64,000 nucleotides of DNA from Physella acuta (Eukaryota; Mollusca; Gastropoda; Physidae), in contig NW_026732996.1 in assembly GCF_028476545.1 (NCBI RefSeq), forward strand, positions 1-64,000, written 5' to 3'. A model generated the notes under the pieces. That model worked only from the letters and a program-made list of their open reading frames with translations. It was not told where the DNA came from and searched no databases. Position 1 is the stretch's first letter. Each line of letters begins with the position of its first letter. This document shows, one piece after another, positions 9,884 to 21,000 of the stretch. A program made the translations under genes and the position numbers.

Positions 9884-10142
9884 CAGGGGCGTAGCGAGGG
9901 GGGGGGGGCGGGGGGTGCGGACTGCACCGGGCGACACCATTTAGGGGGGTGACACCAAGGCAAAAAATAGCAAAATATATAGAGAAAAACTTGAGAGGTG
10001 GGGGGGGGGTGCAAATCGAAAGTTTGAGGGGGGTTGCAAATCGAAAATTTGAAAGTTTGTCCCCGGGAAGGGTCGCTACGCCTCTGGGGGGTGACACCAT
10101 TAAGTGCCGCACCGGGTGACACTCGACCTCGCTACGCCACTG
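9884..10142 (+). mobile_element. GCGTAGC hAT MITE, type A
   Basis: Ends CAGGGGCGTAGCGAGG and CCTCGCTACGCCACTG. Flanks AGTTCATG (9876-9883) and AGCTAATG (10143-10150) agree at 6 of 8 positions, a worn target duplication. It contains two G-run/TGCAAATCGAAA units and an inner TCGCTACGCCTCTG, which is the terminus of the type B subfamily. Confidence 0.8.
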
Positions 10143-10150
10143 AGCTAATG

Positions 10151-10872
10151 TAAAGCCACAGCTCAGTATAGGCTTGAATTTAACATAAAATAGTGTTAGC
10201 AGTGGACAGCCTCTAAGACTGTGCATTAGGAGTACGGCCGTCGGCAAAATGCCAGAGTCCGACGATATCTGAACATCAATTTTGTCTTTTATGAAGTGCG
10301 GAGCACTTTTAAGTGACCTGAGCTTGGCCCCTGTTGACACCACCACTAGCGCATGTCCATATATTAATCACACGTTTTGCGTGGAGCTTAATGGACAGAC
10401 GTTTATAGTAAATTATAGGTGGGACCGGGAGCCTAAATGCATTTACCGAAGCCGCTGTGTACGAACGTCTCCATGGAGCATGTTGCAGAAATTAAAAGCA
10501 AGTGAATTTGTATAGTAGAGGGAGAACATCATGCCACTGTAATAAATTAAACACCAATATAATTCACCGAACTAAAGTTATTTAGATCTATTCGTCAGGC
10601 TAAATATCGCTAAAGTCTCATCGCCATAGTTATATAGTGCCGGTTTTGATTTTTTTTTAAAATACGCCGTATCTCTTTCTTAAACATTAGCCTAATGACA
10701 AATGACGTCACGCGCGCCGCGAACTTTGTGACGTTGTGCTTAGTGGGGGATGAAACGGCGTGGTTGAGAAAAATGACGTATTTCTTTTTTTTAACAGATG
10801 AATAAGTTATAGATTATAATTTTCCTACGAACTATAGGTTGATCTAGTTTTTTTTTCTAGAGGGAGATATCA
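10151..10872. other. Non-coding; one unassigned 75-residue open frame
   Basis: An open frame on the plus strand (ATG at 10291, stop at 10513-10515) contains CVELNGQTFIVNYRWDREPK. It matches no family I recognise, and there is no splice or repeat context to support it. The rest is plain sequence with GACGTCAC-type words near 10705. Confidence 0.3.
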
Positions 10873-10880
10873 CTATATTG

Positions 10881-11168
10881 CAGGGGTTCCCAACCCTGTG
10901 CCCGCCTCTCACTATTCGACAGAGATAGAATTTTTTTTCATAAACATTATTGAAAGGTTGAAGGGGATGGAAATCGAAAGTTTGAGGGGGGGGGGTGCAA
11001 ATCGAAAGTTTGAAGGGGGGCGCAAGTCGAAAGTTTTGTCCCCAGGTGACACGAGAAGGGTCGCTACGCCTCTGGTAGGAGTTTGTCGATTTAAAATAGG
11101 TGGTGCCCGCCACCCTACCGATATTTTAGAATGTGCTCTAGAGTAAAAAAAAAGGTTGGGAATCCCTG
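10881..11168 (+). mobile_element. hAT MITE, CAGGGGTTCCCAACC type
   Basis: Perfect 8-bp target duplications CTATATTG (10873-10880 and 11169-11176) bound terminal inverted repeats CAGGGGTTCCCAACC and GGTTGGGAATCCCTG. This terminus is the classic Charlie-like hAT type. A G-rich GCGTAGC-type remnant lies inside (10958-11073). No transposase. Confidence 0.9.
10958..11073 (+). mobile_element. GCGTAGC MITE remnant nested in a hAT MITE
   Basis: Three units of G run plus GCAAATCGAAAGTTTGA, then CCCCAGGTGACACGAGAAGG and the end TCGCTACGCCTCTG. The left terminus is missing. It sits inside the element at 10881-11168. Confidence 0.7.
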
Positions 11169-11215
11169 CTATATTGTGATGGGGGGTTTATATATAATCT
11201 CAATATATTCTGATC

Positions 11216-11562
11216 TACTACTATTCATACGGCAACTATTATACTCGTGAGGAGGACGGTAATCACTCTTATGTTCCGCAGACACTAATTAACAATGTCA
11301 ACAACTTCGTTTATGAAATAACATGAACTTTATTAACACACACTTAAAGATCATTTGCACAATATCAAATAATACGTCCGTCTCCTACTATATCTAACCC
11401 CCAACTAACTTCACTGCTGCGTCTTACGTCATCGGTACATTGTCGCACCATGCTCACGTCACGCGCACAATACTCTCGCACCAAATCGTCTACCGTCAAG
11501 TTCGTACCTTCCTTAGTAACCTCTACTCGTCTAGTCTAATTCTATATATCTACGCTATGACA
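11216..11562 (-). mobile_element. Candidate solo LTR-like repeat
   Basis: Read on the minus strand it starts TGTCATAGCGTAGATATATA and later carries AATAAAG (a polyadenylation-like signal) and a GTGACGTGAGCATGGTGCG block. A partial copy occurs at 7118-7225. The right boundary and target duplication are unclear, so the LTR call is tentative. Confidence 0.35.
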
Positions 11563-11809
11563 TATATCGTGGGTGTTTTTTTGTTGTTGTTGTAATAATG
11601 GATGGTGGGGAGGGGTAAACATTGACTACTGAAGAAATCAAAAACTGATGACAGCAGAAGGCAAAGAAAAAAAAAACAACCATGTGGTATTCAAATGTAA
11701 GTAATTAAAATTTGAACCTATTTTAAAAAACACAATAATCTTAATTCAGAAAAAGTGTAGGCCTAAGACTAATGTCTACAGACAAAATAAACAACTAGGC
11801 TTAATTAAA
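11563..11809. other. No feature recognised
   Basis: A TTGTTGTTG run and AT-rich sequence; no coding or repeat signal. Confidence 0.4.
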
Positions 11810-11880
11810 TGGATCGCCCATAAATGACGTCATACTTTTCACTTTTCCCGACGATTTCCCTCTCACCCAATTGTTACTAA

Positions 11881-12662
11881 TGTGAGCGGGTGAATGGATT
11901 ATTTTGTATTCTTTTATTTGTTGCGAATCTGGGAGTGCATGGTGGTCCAATGGGGAACGGCACGGAGTCCCCTTCCGTCCGAAGCGGTCAGTATAAATTG
12001 ACCGCTCGGAGTGATTTTCTTCCTTTTTTTTGACCCGCGGCGAGATGTAGGTCGGGTCAGGTTTCTGCGTGGCGCACCGCACGCGTGGAGTGAGGTTGCT
12101 TGGGCAACTTGGCTGGGTGTTTTGTTTTATATGATTTGTTTTGTTTGGTGTAAAAAGTTTGTTGTGTACGTATTGTGTTCTACGTAATGTATTGTACGTA
12201 ACGTATTGTACGTAGTGGTTTTACGTAGTGTTTTGTTTGGTGTGGACTTTTGGATGTCGAGAATGGATGAAGGGAGGTTTCTGTGTGTCAGGGCCTGGAC
12301 CATCCTAGACATCATAAGTCGGTGCAACACCAGCAAATGGTCAAACGTAATGTTTAGTTTGATGTAAAAGTTTGTTTTGTTATATATGAATTGTTTTGTT
12401 TGATGTAAAAAGTTTGTTTCGTTTGGTTCTGTTTTGTGTCAGTTTTTATCTATTCCTTTTTTTATAACTTTTGGTTCCATGAAATAAATTGTATTAACTG
12501 TAAAAGGTTTTTGTTTTATTTTAGTAGCTTATTATTTAGACTAAGGTTAGGGTTTAACCACTGTGGGTTCTACCACGGTTGCACTGACCGGACAGATTAG
12601 TTAGTTAAGCCTAGGGAAGGGTAGAGTAGATTTTAAGGTATCCCCCCCTAGCAGGGCTTACA
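11881..12662 (+). repeat. 5' LTR of the non-autonomous element
   Basis: 782 bp, TG...CA ends. Includes a TACGTA-rich stretch (ACGTAATGTATTGTACGTAA) and CATGAAATAAATTG, a polyadenylation-type signal, near the end. Confidence 0.85.
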
Positions 12663-12939
12663 AATTGGTAGCACGAGTGGGGTCAGTGCTTTAGTCTAGC
12701 TAAATTTTTGTTTTTTTGATAGGGCTAGATGTAGCTTAGTTAAATTTTTGTTCTGATAGGCCCTTTTTGGAACCATTTGTGTTTAGTTTGTGTGTAGTGT
12801 AGGGATTGTTTGTTGTTTAAACACCCAGTCAGGTTGGCGGAGAGACGTGCCTTGGTGAGCCTCCATTGTGCTAGACGGGACAAGGCGCGGTGTGTGGCGC
12901 GTGATCTGGTGTGTGAGGCAGGCCTACAGCGAACACCCC

Positions 12940-13430
12940 TTGACCCACAAAGAGGGCTACTGGACACCCGCCCCACAGGTGTGTCGAGTCGGACACACGA
13001 TCATTGGAGGCGGGCAACAGCACGAGAGCCAGTGGGGCAAGGCGGTTGCGTCACCACCTGGCCCAACCAAGCGGACGCTCCCCACCAACGAGAGGCCAAT
13101 GAGGTCAATTCCTTGACCCACAAAGAGGGCTACTGGACACCCGCCCCACAGGTGTGTCGAAGCGGAGGCACGATCGTTGGGGGCGGGCAACAGCACGAGA
13201 GCCAGTGGGGCAAGGCGGTTGCGTCACCACCTGGCCCAACCAAGCGGACGCTCCCCACCAACGAGAGGCCAATGAGGTCAATTCCTTGACCCACAAAGAG
13301 GGCTACTGGACACCCGCCCCACAGGTGTGTCGAAGCGGAGGCACGATCGTTGGGGGCGGGTAACAGTCGGAGAGCCAGTGGGTCAAGGCGGTTGCGTCAT
13401 CTCCGGACCGACCTAGCGGACGCTCCACCG
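12940..13430 (+). repeat. 173-bp tandem repeat, about 2.8 copies
   Basis: Units start TTGACCCACAAAGAGGGCTA at 12940, 13113 and 13286, exactly 173 bp apart. The first two are almost the same and the third drifts toward its end. GC-rich compared with the surroundings. The period is not a multiple of three, which argues against a repeated protein. Confidence 0.9.
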
Positions 13431-13796
13431 GTGTGCCTACGGTGACGCAAGACCAGAATACGGTGTGTTGTGTGGTGGACCCAGGTGGACGGGATGGACA
13501 GGCAATGTGTGCCATTAGTAGCGGGCGGGTCTAGCCTGACCCTCCCCCCTTGCCCTTCCGGATGAATGACCGACAGGACTAGTAGCGCGAATCAGCCTTC
13601 AGTGAAGGGAGCACTATCTTGGTGCCTTGAGTTTTTTTTAGGGAGCACAGAGACGCAAGATTAATGTTAATGGAAATTGTTTTTTTGCATTCAAGCTTAT
13701 AGGCTTGGTGTAAGAGATGGGTGCATGTTTTATTTTAAGATTGTTATACGTATTTTTTTGTCTTACAGGGACTGTAAGATTTTTAAAAGGGGTGAA

Positions 13797-14578
13797 TGTG
13801 AGCGGGTGAATGGATTATTTTGTATTCTTTTATTTGTTGCGAATCTGGGAGTGCATGGTGGTCCAATGGGGAACGGCACGGAGTCCCCTTCCGTCCGAAG
13901 CGGTCAGTATAAATTGACCGCTCGGAGTGATTTTCTTCCTTTTTTTTGACCCGCGGCGAGATGTAGGTCGGGTCAGGTTTCTGCGTGGCGCACCGCACGC
14001 GTGGAGTGAGGTTGCTTGGGCAACTTGGCTGGGTGTTTTGTTTTATATGATTTGTTTTGTTTGGTGTAAAAAGTTTGTTGTGTACGTATTGTGTTCTACG
14101 TAATGTATTGTACGTAACGTATTGTACGTAGTGGTTTTACGTAGTGTTTTGTTTGGTGTGGACTTTTGGATGTCGAGAATGGATGAAGGGAGGTTTCTGT
14201 GTGTCAGGGCCTGGACCATCCTAGACATCATAAGTCGGTGCAACACCAGCAAATGGTCAAACGTAATGTTTAGTTTGATGTAAAAGTTTGTTTTGTTATA
14301 TATGAATTGTTTTGTTTGATGTAAAAAGTTTGTTTCGTTTGGTTCTGTTTTGTGTCAGTTTTTATCTATTCCTTTTTTTATAACTTTTGGTTCCATGAAA
14401 TAAATTGTATTAACTGTAAAAGGTTTTTGTTTTATTTTAGTAGCTTATTATTTAGACTAAGGTTAGGGTTTAACCACTGTGGGTTCTACCACGGTTGCAC
14501 TGACCGGACAGATTAGTTAGTTAAGCCTAGGGAAGGGTAGAGTAGATTTTAAGGTATCCCCCCCTAGCAGGGCTTACA
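13797..14578 (+). repeat. 3' LTR of the non-autonomous element
   Basis: Same 782-bp sequence as 11881-12662. Followed by CTAA, the flanking duplication. Confidence 0.85.
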
Positions 14579-14760
14579 CTAAAAAGCAAGATGATGATTT
14601 AATATCATATCGCAGTTCTACTATACCCGAACCCTTAATCACAATTTCTAACGAAAACGAATATATTCTTCATCATTTTTAAAAAAAATATTTTACACCG
14701 TCCCATATTTTGAGTCCAACATCATTTATGAGGGATATGGACGACCTAATAATTGACAAG

Positions 14761-15760
14761 TTGATCAGTACAAAAGGGTTTAATAAATGTTGGACCTCCC
14801 AAAATTTTTTGAGATCTTGGATGTACATACATACATAGCCTTTATTTCACTTGAAATTAAAGATAAGAAGACGGCCCTCTGTCTTACTTATATTAAACAA
14901 GACAGGTATGTATATAAATAACAAAGTCAACACAATATACATACGAATAGACATTTTTATCAAGAGAAACTACTCTAAATTTTATTTGGAAAGATGGCAG
15001 TTGTTTTTTTTCTACTAATATTTATCTCAAACACCTAGTTTAAATTAGTTTCATGTTATTTAAATTGTTTTGGTCACTGATTGTTATTTTAAATCAATTA
15101 TCTGTGATATTTTGTAAAATTTGACTTAAATAAACTTATTTATTTAAACAAATATATTCATCAGTTACCTCACCCGCACATTACTACTACTGCAGCCGAA
15201 TTGATTACGCTAAAACGATAGATTACCTTACCTTCGTACATCGTTGACCAAATTACTTGAAAATTGGACTTCCCTCACAAATAATAAATAAGTTGACTAA
15301 GTACTTACGTAAGTGCTAGATCTAGATCTCTAGATCTAGACTCTAGATTTTAAATGTCATCCGCAAAGTTAACCTTTAGTTAAAATAAAGCGGAAGTGAT
15401 CTCCCCTAAACTTTCAGTAGAGTAGGGGATGTATATAATATATATTCATATTGTATAAGGATCTGCTCGGCCTTCATAGTCAAAAGAAATAATAAAAGTT
15501 AATTGGAATATTTATTTAATATTTAGATCTAGAATCTAGCTCTAATATACTCTAAATCTAATCATGTTGTAAACGAAATTAAATCTAGATTTAGACTCTA
15601 AATCTAGATTTAATCTCTAAATTTTAGAGTGACTAGCAGCAGCTACGTTAGCTGTTAGGTAAACATAGAATCTAGAATCTACTTATTTAATTTTAAAATT
15701 AATTAAATTTAATTACAAAATTTAGACCTATACTCGATTCATAATACACCTAATAAATAA
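14761..15760. other. AT-rich spacer with TCTAGATC clusters and an M2 fragment
   Basis: Contains repeated AGATCTAGATCT-type words (15318-15345 and 15525-15610) and a short M2 5' fragment, GGAAGTGATCTCCCCTAAAC, at about 15395. No exon or RNA gene recognised. Confidence 0.45.
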
Positions 15761-16506
15761 AAACAAGTTAATAAAAAGTCTAGTGACAATTTAAGCGCAA
15801 TTTCCTTATGTTATCTAAAAAATAGATAGTGATCACAAAGACGTATAATGTTGGGGTTCGTTCAAGCTAGGAGAACGATCGGTTTGCTGGTGTTTATGTA
15901 ATTTTTAAAAAAAAATTGTGACCAAATAGGGTTGCCAGATACCTTTTCCGAAAATACTGGACACCTTTCCATCCTTCCCTTCTCGGGTATGCCGCAAAGC
16001 AGAAGAAGGGGGGTAACAGAGTTTTATTTCATATACTTGTCCAGTATTTATATTTATTTTATCCTGGACAGGCTGCTCAAATACTGGACTGTTCAGTTCA
16101 AAACTGGACACCTGGCAACCCTATGACCGAACGAAAGGATATTTTTCAAAACTTTATTCGGCAATATTGTTCTAAATTATGGCAGGAATCGATTAGTAAA
16201 TGTTTCAAGTCGCTAAGTGGTCTGATTGCCGAGATATGGGCCAAAAACTGCATTTTTTTTTGAGGATTTTTGGCTTTTCCGGGAAATCCAGGAAGGAATT
16301 CCGGGAATTTTTTTGGCCCACAATCATCCTCGGAACTTGCTTAACATATTTGCTTTGGAACTAGTCCTCGATATTGCTTCGTTGAGGAGGAGATACGACT
16401 TAAAGCTGCGGTAAAGCTGCGGACACACATTCATTCATTCATCCATCCAGAAATGATCCGACGAGTTAATAATCGCAATTGTCCAGTATGGAAATTGCGC
16501 TAAAAA
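15761..16506 (+). mobile_element. Repeat M3, copy 3, split by a hAT MITE
   Basis: The M3 left end at 15761 and right end at 16506 (GGAAATTGCGCTAAAA) enclose the body, which is interrupted at its GTGACC word by the insertion at 15927-16123. An ATTC/ATCC microsatellite precedes the right end. Confidence 0.7.
15927..16123. mobile_element. hAT-like MITE, TAGGGTTGCCAG type
   Basis: Terminal inverted repeats TAGGGTTGCCAG and CTGGCAACCCTA. Flanks TGACCAAA (15919-15926) and TGACCGAA (16124-16131) agree at 7 of 8, and uninterrupted M3 copies show one TGACCGAA here. The interior repeats the word ATACTGGACACC or close variants. No transposase. Confidence 0.8.
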
Positions 16507-16732
16507 TAGGCATAGGTCTAATTATTTTAAAAAATGTAATTTTCTCTTATCTAGAATCTACCTCCAGATTCTAATCATTTTATTTAGCAAACGAAATTAT
16601 CTGAAATTAAAATAGATTGTATGACTAGACTTAGAATCTAGATCTAGAATCTTCTACTTAAGTTAAATTTTTAAAGTAGTTGATATTTTTGTTGTAGAAG
16701 GCTTTAATAAATTACTTAGGCTAATGATTAAC

Positions 16733-16866
16733 GGAAAAAAGTCACAGGAAAAAAAAAACCACAGAAAAAAGTCAGTTTTTTTCTAGGAAAAAAAGTCACA
16801 GAAAAAAGTCACAAAGGAAAATTTTTATCGGAAAAAAGCCACAGAAAAAAGTCACAAAAATCTTAT
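16733..16866 (+). repeat. Irregular GAAAAAAGTCACA minisatellite
   Basis: About seven imperfect copies of GGAAAAAAGTCACA spaced 12-20 bp apart. Purine-rich. Function unknown. Confidence 0.65.
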
Positions 16867-16978
16867 AAGAAATATTTTTATTTAATTGTTGAGAATTGTA
16901 AAAGTTTGGGTGTTTATAGATGCGGGTTGGGTTTTTTTTTGGTTGCCTATTTATAAACTTAAAAGCATTATGGTTTAA

Positions 16979-17531
16979 AACAGGGAACTACGGATGCGGC
17001 CCGCGAGGTCCTCTCATCCGGTCCACGGAGATCTTTTTGTCCACGGAAAAAAAAATGTTTGTTGGAGGTGGCTGTGCAACTTTGCCCAGAAAATTCAAAA
17101 CAATTTGTGTTGCAGACATTGATGAAAACATCGTGACTCAAATAACGAAAAATGCAAGTAAGTTTCGCCATTTTTCAATTGCAATGGATGAGTTGCTGGA
17201 CAGCTGCTCTACCTCTCAATTGTTTGTGTTCATTAGAGGTGTGGATAAAAACATGGACATAACACAAGTGCTGGCTTGCCTAAAATTAAATAGCATGTCT
17301 GGCTCCGTTACCGGGAGATGATATATTCAGTCAGTTAAAAGGGAATTGCTGATTATAACTTTGACTGGACTAACATGAGTGGCATAAAGAAAGGCTTGGT
17401 TGGACAAGCGAATGAGAAAAACATTCTAAAACCAATGTTCTTGCACTGTATTATTCACTTGCAAGCTTTGTGTGCTAAATAGTAGACATTAGCAGAGTAC
17501 TGAATCATGTGGACCTCGAGTGTGTTTTCGA
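16979..17531 (+). pseudogene. hAT transposase remnant (GTF2IRD2/ZBED-like)
   Basis: The frame ending at 17321 encodes KFKTICVADIDENIVTQITK, then FRHFSIAMDELLDSCSTSQL and FVFIRGVDKNMDIT, a pattern typical of the hAT transposase core shared with GTF2IRD2-type proteins (ALDESTD...TAQL..FIRGVD). Frames then shift: the family pattern resumes as DIFSQLKGNC after 17321, and later FLHCIIHLQALCAK-like residues appear with stops between. The terminus-like GGAACTACGGATGCGGCCCG at about 16987 may be the element's left end. No full catalytic domain survives, so it is inactive. Confidence 0.7.
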
Positions 17532-17682
17532 CAGTGTTTCTTTCAGACTTTTTTCCCCGGGGAGGGATGGGAGGAACTTGAAATTTGAATATATTTCTAT
17601 ATAAATTATATTTCGTCGGGGTTGGGGGGGGGGGGGGGGGGGGGGCTTCGCCATCTCGAAGAGGTGCCTGGAAGAAACTCTG
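17532..17682. mobile_element. hAT-like MITE, CAGTGTTTCTTNCAGAC type, copy 1
   Basis: Starts CAGTGTTTCTTTCAGACTTT and ends GTGCCTGGAAGAAACTCTG. The copy at 50476-50688 has the same ends and a perfect target duplication. Flanks here agree at only 4 of 8. A G run of about 25 lies in the middle. Confidence 0.65.
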
Positions 17683-17699
17683 GCCCCCGAACTGATATT

Positions 17700-17811
17700 T
17701 TACTTACTATTGTTATAAAACAGGGGTCTCCAAACTTTTCAGCCCAAGGGCCGCATTAACTGATATTTGATAGTTAATGCGGCCCTCGGGCTGAAAAGTT
17801 TGGAGACCCCT
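17700..17811. mobile_element. Foldback hAT MITE, left and central part (end at 24175-24197)
   Basis: CAGGGGTCTCCAAACTTTTC ... GAAAAGTTTGGAGACCCCT forms a near-perfect hairpin with GGGCCGCATTAA arms, a known hAT terminus. The gypsy element at 17812-24169 is inserted in its last bases. The right end resumes at 24170 as CCCCTG. The inverted symmetry continues beyond the hAT ends: TACTTACTATTGTTATAAAA to the left and TTATAACAATAGTAAGTA to the right. Confidence 0.75.
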
Positions 17812-18009
17812 TGAGGTACATTGAAACACTGACGACAGAAACCATGCTGTTTGTATATAGATCTTTAATCAGCCACCATCAGCTAACATGACGGAAACAG
17901 GAAGTCACAATACATAAAACAAGGGACATCACTCAAAACCACATTATAAATATAAGACTAATACAAGAAGAGTGAGTTCCCTTGACTTCACAATTCTAAA
18001 TATATTACA
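17812..18009 (-). repeat. 3' LTR of the minus-strand gypsy element
   Basis: 198 bp. On the minus strand it starts TGTAATATATT and is preceded by the purine tract GGGTAAAGGGA. A TATATAC word and TGATTAAAG lie near its end. Confidence 0.85.
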
Positions 18010-21000
18010 TCCCTTTACCCTTAGTAAACAACAACACAGCTCTCAACAGAACAAATTATTGTATCTTAAAATCACTAAATATATTGTAACATGAACATTA
18101 CATGATTTGAATCATTTGGTAGATTACATCCTTACAAACAAATGCACAATATGCTACAACATAATTAAGATACAAAACAATGCTGTTAAAGTCCTTTTAA
18201 CCTTTAACATCAAAGGTCTAACTTATTTGGGACTTTGATTGACCTGTTTGACCTTCTCAGTGGCTGTTAATTTGGTGACTCAAGATTCTGACCATCTGGA
18301 CTCTCTAGCTCAGGAAGTCTAGGATCTAAATCATTAATTCCAGAATTTACATTTTCTGACTCTAGACTACTTGGTTCACTCATATCAACAGAACTTGGTT
18401 GTGGAACAAACTGAGTTGGTGTGAACTGGTCAGATTTGGTGGGATTGATAGATTCACACTTATTATCTGCACAAGTTATTTTTAACTGGTCTGCGTGTCT
18501 ACGGACAATAAGTCCATCATTTGTTTTTACTTTATAAGACACAGGTCCTGTACATTGAACAATTTGACCTGGTATCCATTTTTCCCCTCTCCCATAATTT
18601 CTCAGATACACATTATCATTAACTCCAAATTCTCTTTCAATGTATGTTTTGTCATGATTTACTTTTTGTGTATGTTAATGTTGGGAAACAGACCTTTGAA
18701 CAGTTGGATGTAGTAGGTCAAGGTGAGTTTTAATTTTCCTACCACATAACAATTCGCATGGTGCAACACCTGTTGTTATATGAGGAGTTGTGCGGTATAT
18801 GGCTAAGAACCTGTTTACTCTTTCCCTGAGAGAAAATTTGTTACCGGTACTCATTTTTACCATAGCGGTTTTGAATATGCCTACCGCTCTTTCAGCCAAA
18901 CCATTCCCAGCAGGATGATAGGGTGATGTGGTTATATGCTCAATACCATTTGCTACACAAAACAGTTTAAACTCATGAGCAGTGAAACCAGGCCCATTAT
19001 CTGAAACAATTTGATCTGGTAATCCATGAGTTGAAAATATTTCCTTAAGTTCTATAATGGTATCATTTGCAGTGATTGTGTTCATGATTTTAACTTCTAA
19101 CCACTTAGAATGTGAATCAATAACAATTAAGAACATTTTGTTCATGAAGGGTCCTGCGAAATCTATATGTATACGTTTCCATGGTTCGATTGGCCAGTCC
19201 CAGTTTTGCAAAGGTGCTGTAGCTGGTTGATTTGAATGTTGTGCACAGCTTGAACAAAGCTTTACATATTTTTCAATATCAGCATCCATATGTGGCCACC
19301 AGAGCCACGATCGTGCAAGACTTTTCATTTTGGAAGAACCAAGATGAGTATCATGTAAAGTTCTTAAAAATTCTTTTTGTAACATTTTGGGGATAATAAC
19401 TCTTGACCCCCATAGTACACATCCATCTTCTAGACCTAACTCCATTTTTCTTATTTTATATGGCCTTAAGTCATCATTCACTGACTCTTCAGGCCAACCA
19501 TTTTTACAGTACTCATATACTTTTATTAAGCACTCATCTTTTTGTGTTTCTCTTTTAACATCATTCACATTTATATTGGAGTTATCCATGATAGTGAAAA
19601 GAACAAATACATCTTCTGGTACATAACTAAGGCTTTGGTTTTTTAAAGGTAAACGACTAAGACTATCTGCACTATTCTCAGATCCAGGTTTGTATTTCAA
19701 TTCATAATTGTATGCGGCTAGTGTGATAGCCCATCTTTGAATCCTTGGTGAGGCATGCTCAGGTAGGGGTTTGTTTTCCCCAAACAAACCTAGCAATGGT
19801 TTATGATCTGTAAAGATGGTGAACTCCCTACCAAACAGAAATTTCTTAACACCAAAAATGATGCCTAAGCCTTCCCTATCTAACTGAGAATAATTTTTTC
19901 TCAGCCTGGTTCAAAGATCTACTGGCAAAAGCAATGGGTCTGTCACCATTTTCATCTATGTGTGATAAAACTGCTCCTACACCATCTGGTGAAGCATCAC
20001 ATGTTAAGATAAGTCTTTTCCCTGAATCATAGTGAGTTAGTAAGGTGTCAGAAGACAAAGCTTCTTTTGCTGCATTGAAAGCAGCATCTTGTTGTTTACC
20101 CCAGTGCCAAGTTGCATATAGTTTACCAGACAGATTCCCTATGAACTTTGCATAGTAATTTATCAAGCCCAAAAAAGCTCTTAGCTGTTGGGTATTTTCA
20201 AAACCCACTGGCAGATAAATCTCGATCCCCTTCAACACAAATAATTAAGAACGAAGAAGAAGAAAGAAGAAGGGTATTTTCAGGTTTGGGTGCTTCTTTA
20301 ATGGCTTTTGTTTTCTCAGGTTGAGGTCTGAGACCTTGCTTGCTTAAAATATAACCAAGAAAACTAATATCTGTCAGCATCAATTGACATTTATCTTTGT
20401 TTATCTTTAAACCTTTTTCACCAACTATTTTCAAAACTTTATCAAATGTTCTAAGATGTTCAGTGTCATTCTTACCAGTTATGTACACATTGTCAAAGTA
20501 AACACAAACATTTGGAATACCCTTAAAAATACTGTCCATGACAGCTTGGAAAATTCCAGGGCTAGATGATATACCAAAACATAGCCTTTCATATTGGTAG
20601 AGTCCTTTATGTGTGTTTATTGTCGTATAGACTTTTGAATCTGGATGCAGTTCTAGTTGAGTGTAAGCATGACTAAAGTCTAATTCAGTGAATTTGTCTC
20701 CTCCTGCCAAATTCAAAGTAATTTCCTCATTGTTAGGAATAGGGTACCTATTTAGTTCTATTTGCTTATTCAGTGTAGCTTTATAGTCTCCGCAAATTCT
20801 TACAGAACCATCCTTCTTTAACACTGGCTCAATAGGCGTTGCCCAATCGGAATAGTCTACCTTCTTTATGATGCCATTAGATTCCAATCTACTTAGCTCA
20901 TTTTCAATTTTATCCCTCATTGCATAAGGTGGAACTCTAGCTTTGCAGTATCTTGGATTTGTGTCTTTAATGCTTATCTTCACTGTCCTATCATTTAGTA

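Larger units (their letters stand above)
11881..14578 (+). mobile_element. Non-autonomous LTR retrotransposon (no gag or pol), 2.7 kb
   Basis: Two 782-bp LTRs at 11881-12662 and 13797-14578 begin TGTGAGCGGGTGAATGG and end TAGCAGGGCTTACA. By eye they are identical or nearly so, hence a recent insertion. A 4-bp duplication CTAA lies on each side. After the first LTR comes AATTGGTAGCACGAGTGG, at the primer-binding position. Before the second is the purine tract AAAAGGGGTGAA. The 1.1-kb interior codes for no recognisable gag or pol and carries 173-bp tandem repeats. It would need another element's proteins. A solo LTR of a related, longer type is at 21603-23151. Confidence 0.85.
11810..14760. mobile_element. 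ATAAATGACGTCA-type MITE split by an LTR element (tentative)
   Basis: The left end GGATCGCCCATAAATGACGT (about 11810) and the inverted right region CATTTATGAGGGATATGGAC (about 14733) flank the LTR element at 11881-14578. Without that insertion the MITE would be about 250 bp. The ends are only partly alike and no target duplication is evident. Confidence 0.3.

Noticed and set aside
10291-10515. 75-residue open frame with NGQTFIVNYRWDREPK
   Set aside because: No recognisable family, no splice signals or codon evidence. It could be an exon of an unknown gene but I cannot support it.
12810-13363. Repetitive open frames (THKEGYWTPAPQVC)
   Set aside because: By-product of the 173-bp tandem repeats; the period is not divisible by three, so frames change between units.
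17532-17682. Target duplication around the first CAGTGTTTCTT MITE
   Set aside because: Flanks agree at only 4 of 8 positions, so I do not claim it; the second copy at 50476-50688 has a perfect one.
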